Positions 57,261-64,000 of a stretch of 64,000 bases of DNA are shown one piece after another (positions within the stretch are counted from its first letter, which is position 1; every line of letters begins with the position of its first letter). The notes beneath the pieces are model-generated. The model was not told the DNA's origin. It did not search any database and saw only the letters and a list, made by a program, of their open reading frames with translations. Both the position numbers and the translations under genes were made by a program. This DNA comes from Limnanthes douglasii subsp. nivea (Eukaryota; Streptophyta; Magnoliopsida; Brassicales; Limnanthaceae), in assembly GCA_036936605.1 (NCBI GenBank), contig JAUPFV010000002.1, positions 217,861,046-217,925,045 of the forward strand, written 5' to 3'.

Positions 57261-59460
57261 TTAAAAAAGAGGATAAATTTTGATTATGGTAAAGATTAAT
57301 ACATAAACTAAAAACAATAAAAGATAAGAAGAAATGCGACTTCCACCTACATATTTGATGCCTTCTCCTATAAAGAAATTTGTAACACCTATTCCATTCG
57401 TAATTCCATCTATTACGCGTCTATAAAAAAACTGAGTTAGTTCTGCTAATCCTCTTATACTCGCAGTTAAAGATATTCTATAAAAAGTATCTATGTAACC
57501 ACGATTATATGACCACTCATATATTAAATATATTATTTTGTCCCACAGAATTCTCTTAGAACCCCATTTTTCAAATGAATTAAGTAAATTTAAATTTAGT
57601 AAAGATGAATATAAAGGCTTATAGAAAGAATACGCTATAAATATTCCGAAATAAGCAATACTAACTGAAAAAGTTACATTTGTAAAAAATTCATACCAAT
57701 CAAAAAACTTATTTGCATTCTCATGTAAAAGGTTTATAGACGGAGTTAACAATTTTGTTAATATATTAAAATTGATTCCTTCTTGATTGAAAGGAATTCC
57801 TATGGCTCCAACAAACAAAGTAAAAAGAACCAATACAAGTATAGGAAATATGATAGTATTTTCCGATTCATGAGGATAACAGAAAGTCCTTGTCTTAACT
57901 CCAAAATGAGTAATAGTAATAAAAGTTTTTTCTCTTACATTAGTATTCATTTTATATGCCTTCTTCCAAAAAAAAGTATCTTTTTCATTATTAGTGATTT
58001 TTAATAATGGTACTAAAGGAAAATTTCCTTTCATCTTTTTTGGTTCTTCTTTACCCCATAGAGATATTGAATAGAAAGAGATATTTTTTTTGCCACTGTA
58101 ATTTTGAAAATGGATGTTTAAATGTCCTTCAAAAGTAAGTAAATAAACCCGAAACATATAAAATGCAGTAAATCCCGCCGTGTAACAAGCTATTAGTGCA
58201 AAAATTGGCGAATACAACCAACTATCATGAAGGATTTCATCCTTGGACCAAAAACAAGCGATGGGTGGAATACCACAAAGAGAAAGCGTACCTAAAAAAA
58301 AGAAATTTTTGTAATTGGTACATGTTTTGTTAAACCACCCATAAGAACCATATTCTGACATTTATCTGGAGAATATCCAACAATTGCTTCCATCGAATGA
58401 ATAATGGATCCGGATCCTAAAAACAACAATGCTTTCGAATAAGCATGAGTAATCAAATGAAATAAAGCGGCTCGATAAGAACCCATACCTAGAGCTAAGA
58501 TCATATAACCCAATTGAGACATTGTAGAATAGGCTAAACTTCTCTTAAGATCTTTTTGAGCAAGAGCTAAAGTAGCTCCTAATAAGACTGTTATTATACC
58601 CGTCAAAGATATTAGAGACATTATGTAAGGTATGACTGCTGCTACCATAGTAGCAGCATGTATAAGAGCCGAAATAGGAGTGGGTCCCTCCATGGCATCA
58701 GGTAACCATACATGAAGGGGAATTGTGCCGATTTAACAATAGGTCCTGCAAATAATAAAAAAGTACATAAAGTAACAAATACTAAATTAATCTCATGATC
58801 TTCATTATTATAAATAGAGTTATTGAATATTTTGAACAAATCCTGAAATTCAAAACTACCTGTTATCCAATAAAGACCTAAAATTCATAATAATAAACCA
58901 AAATACCCTACACGATTTGTTACAAAGGCTTTTTGACAAGCATTCGCTGCAACAGGTCGTGTGAACCAAAACCCTATTAATAAATAGGAACACATTCCAA
59001 CTAACTCCCAAAAAATATAAACTTGTATCAAATTAGAACTAGTAACTAATCCCAACATGGAAGTATTGAAAAAACTCATATAAGCAAAAAACCTCAAATA
59101 CCCTTGATCATGAGACATATAATTGTCACTATAAATAAGAACCAAAACACCAACAGTAGTTATTAATATTGACATAATAGAAGTAAGTGGATCAATAAAG
59201 TAGCTGAACTCAAAAGAAAATTCAGTATTTATGGTCCAAGACCATACATATTGATGGTTATAAATTCTAGTTATTTGTTGAATAAATAGATCAACTGAAA
59301 AAACCATAACTATACTTAACAAAAAAATACTAAGAAAAGCCCACGTACGGCGAAGACTTTGTGTTGCCGTCAGAAAAAGTAGAAGTCCAATCCCTAGTAA
59401 AATAGGAACTGGAAGTGGAATCAAAGGTAGGAGCCATGAATATTTATATGTATGTTCCAT
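57261..59460 (-). pseudogene. ndhF: ndhF (plastid NDH subunit 5), nuclear pseudogene
   Basis: ATG at 59460 (MEHTYKYSW) to stop at 57261, about 2.2 kb, the normal length. NdhF is a proton-pumping antiporter-like subunit of the thylakoid NADH dehydrogenase-like complex. Conserved stretches are clear ([90 protein letters not shown]). Lesions: a nonsense codon TGA at 58885-58887; a 1-bp loss near 58,717-58,723 before the [11 protein letters not shown] motif; an in-frame loss of about 36 bp near 58,632 (the GIFLVARLLPLF segment); and a frameshift at the A-run 58,293-58,301. It cannot encode a working protein. Confidence 0.93.
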
Positions 59461-60399
59461 AATTTTTTTTCTTAATTCATTTTTTTTCTGATTCACCGTT
59501 TCTTATCTCTTTTCAAAGCGGGCAAAAAAAAGAAAGATATTTCAAATCCGAACATTAATTTTTTTTCTTCGGAATTTGTATGAATCTTTCCAAAATACTT
59601 AAAAAATAGAAAAATCCATAAATTAGAAGTGATTAAAAAAAGTCTTAATTAATTTAATATTAATTAAGTTAATTAAGAAACATTAAGCAGTTAAGAAAAA
59701 TTCTTATCAAGAGAAGGAAAAAGTCTATTACGATTAGGTATTACAAGAATTGATATCCATATATCAAGTATTAAGAATCAAATATTAATAATTTGTTTTT
59801 ATTTTTAGTATTTTTTCAGAATAATAATATTTAATGGGTTCATTATGAAATTAAGAAATTATCTTTTATTCCAATCTAATAAAATAGAATAAAAGACACT
59901 TATGCTGGTATACTTATGCTTGTATACTTATGCTTGTATACCATAACATAGTGAACTTTTCTCTTTACGTATGAATTGAATATGAATTTATTTTTTATCA
60001 ACTTAACGAAATTCGACTTCTATTATCTATTAATATAATATAATTATATGTCATAGTTTATTCTCTAGATTTGAATGGAGATAGAAAAGGTACAAAAAAA
60101 AACACACACACAAATTCTTATTTATTCTTTATTTTGGCTACTGTAATTTAATTTTAATAGAAATAAAAAAGCCCATAGGAGAATCTACTATTTTATGTTT
60201 ATGCTATTTTTCTCTATTAATTTTTTGTTTTGAAGACAGTTTTTAATACAGTATATATAATCTAAAGAATAAAAATAAATAGATCCTTTAAAAGGATAAG
60301 GAACTAAATAGCTAGAAAATGAGTATAAAAAACGTTTTTTTGAACAACAGATGTGTTTCACATTCAACTATAGCACTGCTTTTTTTTTTTCATTTTTGA
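59461..60399. other. Plastid spacer ndhF-rpl32
   Basis: AT-rich and non-coding. It contains a 14-bp unit (tatacttatgcttg) in three near-copies at about 59,898-59,942. Plastid rpl32 promoters normally lie in this spacer. Confidence 0.75.
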
Positions 60400-60573
60400 A
60401 TGGCAGTTCAAAAAAAACGTAGATCTCTATCCAAAAAGCGTGTTCGTAAAAATATTTGGAAAAAGAAGGGGTATTGGGCAGCCTTAAAAGCTTTGTCATT
60501 AGCAAAATCTCTTTCTACAGGGAATTCAAAAACTTTTTTTGTACGACAAATAACTAACAAAACATTAGACTAA
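60400..60573 (+). CDS. rpl32: rpl32, plastid ribosomal protein L32, intact ORF in NUPT
   Basis: 57 codons from ATG ([14 protein letters not shown]) to TAA, the normal length. The core [19 protein letters not shown] is typical of L32 of the plastid 50S subunit. Two near-invariant early positions differ from the usual MAVPKKRTS: Pro4 is Gln and Thr8 is Arg. It is the only protein gene of the insertion without a stop or frameshift, but its shortness makes survival by chance likely. There is no sign of an added transit peptide, so a functional nuclear transfer is not supported. Confidence 0.9.
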   Translation: MAVQKKRRSLSKKRVRKNIWKKKGYWAALKALSLAKSLSTGNSKTFFVRQITNKTLD

Positions 60574-61820
60574 TCTAAATTATATTAACTTTTATAGTTA
60601 ATTTTTTTTAGAATTTCTAAATTTATAATAGAAATATATGGAAATAGAAATATATAGATAATAAGTACTATATATAAAATTACTTTTTGCCATTAATCTT
60701 TTGAACTGATCACTTTTGTCTACAAAATTCTAAAAAATAAAAAAGCAAAGGAATTTTTTTAGGATAAAATAAAGACAAGACAGAAATTTTTAGGTAATCT
60801 AAATATATATTTTTTGCTTTTTTCTTCGGGATGGGGATTCTTATTTTCCCCATCGTCAACAATTTTTTTATTTTTTTTCTAATATAGATTTTATACTTTA
60901 TTTTTGTGAATCAAATGCATTATTTACTCAAGGTTACTTTTTTTATTTCTAAAAAGTTTCTATTTGGTGGATATTATATACGAATAATGGATCATTATAT
61001 AAATATCTTTATTATTCTTCTATTTTTCTAATTCTATAATTTAGAATTCTAATTTAGCATTTTTAGCATTGTGTGTGTGTTTTTTTTTACTTTTTGAAGT
61101 ATGAATGTTGGTAGAACTCAAAAGAAATCAAATAATAATAATAATAATTTTATGTACAACCTAATATTGAATTAGTTTCGTAAATACAAGCACAAATTAA
61201 CAAAAAAAACTCCGACCAATTACGACAAAGTTAAAAGTTAGACAAATTTGAGAAATCCTTTCAAATAGTTTGTTAGATATCGTGTTTAAATTGTGATTTG
61301 TACAAATTATATTTTATTTTTATGGATTCTATATAATAAAGACTCTTTTTATGATAAAGACTATTTTTATTTTATAATTTTAAGACTAAAAAAAGTGATA
61401 AAAAAAGACTTAACAAATGAAAATAAAAAACTAAAAAAAGTTTTTTATTCTATCCTTTCGTTATATCCCTGTATAGAAGTCATAACTATTTAGTTACACC
61501 AATTCTTTTTAAGGAAAAAACATAAACTACAAAAACTTCCATTATGAATTTTTCATTCTTACATAACAAAAACTAAGATATATATATATATATATTATTC
61601 TCTTCTTATTTCTGATTCAGTATTAAGATTAATTTCTAAATTTAATTTAATATATTTTAAACTGAATATATTTAATGTTGGATTCGAACTATAAAATCCT
61701 TATTTAAATTAAATTTATAAATTTAAACAATTTTTTTCAGCCAATATTTTATAAATTGCATTGAATTTATTCTTCAATATCGACGATTGAACGAATAAAG
61801 TTTATTATTACTTTGAACAA
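60574..61820. other. Plastid spacer rpl32-trnL
   Basis: Very AT-rich with homopolymers, a GTGTGTGTG tract near 61,072, an ATA/AAT run near 61,130 and a (TA)n tract near 61,580. No gene; an open stretch at 61293-61493 is chance AT-rich sequence. Confidence 0.75.
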
Positions 61821-61900
61821 GCCGCTATGGTGAAATTGGTAGACACGCTGCTCTTAGGAAGCAGTGCTATAGCATCTCGGTTCGAGTCCGAGTAGCGGCA
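61821..61900 (+). tRNA. trnL-UAG: Plastid-derived trnL-UAG
   Basis: 80 nt, starting GCCGCTATGGTGAAATTGG, anticodon TAG at 61855-61857, long variable arm, T-arm GGTTCGAGTCC, ending AGCGGCA. The acceptor stem pairs fully. It lies between rpl32 and ccsA as in plastomes. As part of a NUPT it is probably silent. Confidence 0.95.
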
Positions 61901-62000
61901 TAATATCTTCTAAAAGAGATCTAATAAGTTCTATAATGAATTCAATTCCCGATCTTGATTCATTAGAATCGGAGGAACCCTACATTACATAATTTTTTTT

Positions 62001-62973
62001 ATGATTTTTTCAACCTCAGAGCATATATTAACTCATATATCTTTTTCGGTCGTTTCTATTGTTATTCTAAATTATTTTTTAACCTTATTAGTCGATAAAA
62101 TCGTAGGACTAGATTATTCATCAGGCAAAGGCCTGATAGTTACTTTTTTCTGTATAACAGGATTATTAGTCACTCGTTGGATTGATTCGGGACATTTCCC
62201 ATTAAGTAATTTATATGAATCATTAATATTTATTTCATGGAGTTTTTCCTTTATTAATATGGTTTCAATTTTAAATAAAACGCCTACAAATTATTTAAAC
62301 ACAATAACGGCGCCAAGTGCTATTTTTACCCAAGGTTTTGCTACTTCGGGTGTTTTAAACAAAATGTCTCAATCCGTAATATTAGTACCTGCTCTCCAAT
62401 CCCAGTGGTTAATGATGCACGTAAGTATGATGGTATTAGGTTATGCCGCTCTGTTATGCGGATCTTTATAATCAGTAGCTCTTCTAGTCTTTATATTTCG
62501 AAAAGTCATAAGAATTTTTAATAAAAGTAATAATTTACTAAATGATTTTTTTTTGTTTGGTGAAATTCAATATATGAATGAAAGAAGCAATTTTTTTAAA
62601 TACTTATTTTCTTTCTTCTACTTGTAGAAATTATTACAAGTCTCAATTAATTCAACAGTTGGATCATTGGAGTTATCGGATTATAAGTCTTGGGTTTATC
62701 TTTTTAACTATAGGCATTCTTTCGGGAGCAGTGTGGGCTAATGAGGCTTGGGGTTCATATTGGAATTGGGACCCAAATGAAACTTGGGCTTTTATTACTT
62801 GGACCATATTCGCGATTTATTTACATATTAGAACAAATCTCAATTTTATAGGTATAAATTATGCAGTTGTGGCTTCTATGGGCTTTCTTGCTATTTGGAT
62901 CTGCTATTTTGGGGTCAACCTATTCGGACTAGGTTTACATAGTTATGGTTCATTTACATTAACCTCTAATTGA
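62001..62973 (+). pseudogene. ccsA: ccsA (cytochrome c heme attachment), nuclear pseudogene
   Basis: ATG at 62001 ([12 protein letters not shown]) to TAA near 62971, about normal length. CcsA is a thylakoid membrane protein that, with Ccs1, delivers heme to c-type cytochromes. Helices and [27 protein letters not shown] are recognisable in the first half. A TAA at 62469 replaces a Leu codon, and a net +1 shift in a T-rich run near 62,590 moves the second half into another frame. That half retains [18 protein letters not shown]. The tryptophan-rich heme motif then reads NETW where KETW is normal. Confidence 0.93.
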
Positions 62974-63245
62974 ATCTAATTAAATGAAATTGACATAATC
63001 AATACTGGGTACTGGTACTCACAAATAGAAGGATAGGGATAACATGGATATATATCTATCTATTTCAGTTAACCAATTTTAGTTCAAAAATCATAAGTAA
63101 TCAAGAACCTTTTGAATCAAGCAGTCTAGTGATTCAAAAGGTTCTCACAAATACCAAGGATGCCTGGTTACAATTCAATATTTTTTTTACTTAATTTAAA
63201 ATAATAATAAAAAAAAGAATAAAACTTTTTTTTTATTCATGAAAA
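62974..63245. other. Plastid spacer ccsA-ndhD
   Basis: Non-coding, between convergent genes. Holds the stem-loop at 63104-63145. Confidence 0.8.
63104..63145. terminator. Stem-loop between convergent ccsA and ndhD
   Basis: Perfect 16-bp arms (agaaccttttgaatca / tgattcaaaaggttct) with a 10-nt loop. In plastomes such inverted repeats stabilise the 3' ends of both converging transcripts. It remains perfect here although the neighbouring genes are broken. Confidence 0.8.
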
Positions 63246-64000
63246 CTATGTATAAAAAAATTTAGATAAAATAGATTCGACTTTGTCACTTGATAGTGAG
63301 AGAACAAAATCCGGATAAATACCAATACATATTACCGGTATAAGAATAGAGATCGAAACAAATAACTCTCGTGGTCCAGAATCAAAAAAATAAAGGTTTG
63401 GAGTTTTAATTATCTTGTATCCATTATATTTGGCGTAACATAGATAATGAATAAATAGGAGTTAATATCATTCCAATTCCCATTACAAAAGTAATTAGTA
63501 CTTTTGATATTAAGAAATATTTTTGGCTAGTAATTAGTCCAAAAAAACTATCAATTCTGCAACAAAGCCACTCATACCCGGTAATGCAAGGGAAGCCATC
63601 GATAAGAGACTGAACATTGTGAATATTTTTGGAATCGAGATAGCCATTCCGCCCATTTTGTCTAGAAAAACAAGACGTATTCTATCATAACTGGTTCCTG
63701 CCAAGAAAAAAAGTGCAGCACCAATAAATCCATGAGATACTATTTGTAAAATGGCTCCATTGAGTCCGGGATCGGTTAGAGAACTTTTTCCTATAATGAT
63801 GAAACCCATATGAGATACAGACGAATAGGCTATTCTTTTCTTTAAATTACGTTGACCTGGAGATGTTGAAGCTGCATAAATTATTTGAAATGTACCTATT
63901 ATGATTAACCAGGGAGAAAATAAAGAATGAGCATGGGGTAATAATTCCATATTGATTCGGACCAATCCATATGCTCCCATTTTTAATAATATTCCGGCGA
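63246..64000 (-). pseudogene. ndhD: ndhD (plastid NDH subunit 4), 3' part, pseudogene
   Basis: The stop codon is at 63246-63248; the 5' part lies beyond the window. NdhD is a membrane-arm, proton-translocating subunit of the thylakoid NDH complex. The part at 63980-63534 is open and well conserved ([66 protein letters not shown]). A shortened T-run at about 63,541-63,548 shifts the frame after AELIVF, and a further deletion lies near 63,430-63,450. The downstream sequence is recognisable only across these breaks. Confidence 0.92.

Larger units (their letters stand above)
55850..64000. mobile_element. Nuclear plastid DNA insertion (NUPT), IRb/SSC junction
   Basis: Gene order and strand match an ordinary angiosperm plastome from the end of inverted repeat B into the small single-copy region: trnN(-), ycf1 fragment(+), ndhF(-), rpl32(+), trnL-UAG(+), ccsA(+), ndhD(-). 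Four of five protein genes are broken, which excludes a functional chloroplast contig. The left boundary is joined to a truncated retrotransposon LTR. It runs past the window end, so it is at least 8.15 kb. There is no sign of internal rearrangement. Confidence 0.92.

Noticed and set aside
61293..61493. Plastid spacer open stretch as a gene
   Set aside because: AT-rich chance frame in the rpl32-trnL spacer, where plastomes have no gene.
55886..64000. Genuine chloroplast contig or mitochondrial plastid insertion
   Set aside because: Four of five protein genes carry disabling lesions, and the left side is joined to nuclear retrotransposon DNA with no mitochondrial sequence nearby.

Overview
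The window is AT-rich nuclear DNA of a flowering plant, most likely a eudicot. The evidence is a spliced plant-specific zinc-finger gene, a CYP96A-type cytochrome P450, many plant-lineage transposons (Copia, chromovirus, Tat-like Gypsy, L1 LINE, TRIM, Stowaway, hAT), and a decayed copy of chloroplast DNA at the right end. I could not name the species. Only two ordinary protein genes look intact: the zinc-finger gene (8.9-10.9 kb, +) and the P450 (32.5-30.9 kb, -).

Layout. 0-8.3 kb: AT-rich DNA with a non-autonomous hAT-like element (735-1631), three tandem-repeat families in succession (about 190, 72 and 31 bp; 2.3-4.0 kb), a TRIM LTR fragment and an (AT)n tract. 8.5-11.1 kb: zinc-finger gene, with a 225-bp MITE directly behind exon 3. 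11.99-14.99 kb: a tandem array of one TRIM retroelement whose outer ends carry one 5-bp target duplication. 15.5-16.9 kb: Copia remnant (+). 17.06-30.24 kb: a nest in which a minus-strand Copia element is split by a plus-strand Tat-like Gypsy element. The Gypsy element carries a minus-strand LINE ORF1 fragment and a 372-bp fold-back element. 30.9-32.5 kb: P450. 34.1-36.0 kb: LINE endonuclease remnant cut by a second fold-back copy. 39.7-40.35 kb: 3' end of another Copia element. 41.2-42.0 kb: TIR element.

44.59-48.92 kb holds two divergent transposon genes, both now broken: a minus-strand ORF with a Trp/Gln-rich tail and a plus-strand hAT transposase. They are separated by an intergenic region with a TATAAATA box facing each way and, between the boxes, eight copies of an ATATCCG-type motif spaced exactly 21 bp apart. 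49.1-50.3 kb is an AT-rich tandem repeat holding a Stowaway MITE and a large hairpin. 50.8-55.85 kb is a chromovirus (Ty3/Gypsy with chromodomain), minus strand, still in one frame apart from five stops.

From about 55.85 kb to the end is a nuclear plastid insertion (NUPT) colinear with the IRb/SSC junction: trnN-GUU, the ycf1 fragment, ndhF, rpl32, trnL-UAG, ccsA, ndhD. ycf1, ndhF, ccsA and ndhD are broken by stops, frameshifts or deletions. rpl32 and both tRNAs remain intact in sequence. The most unusual structures are the helically phased 21-bp array, the TRIM array with its single outer target duplication, and the fold-back element whose empty site survives in the sister LTR.
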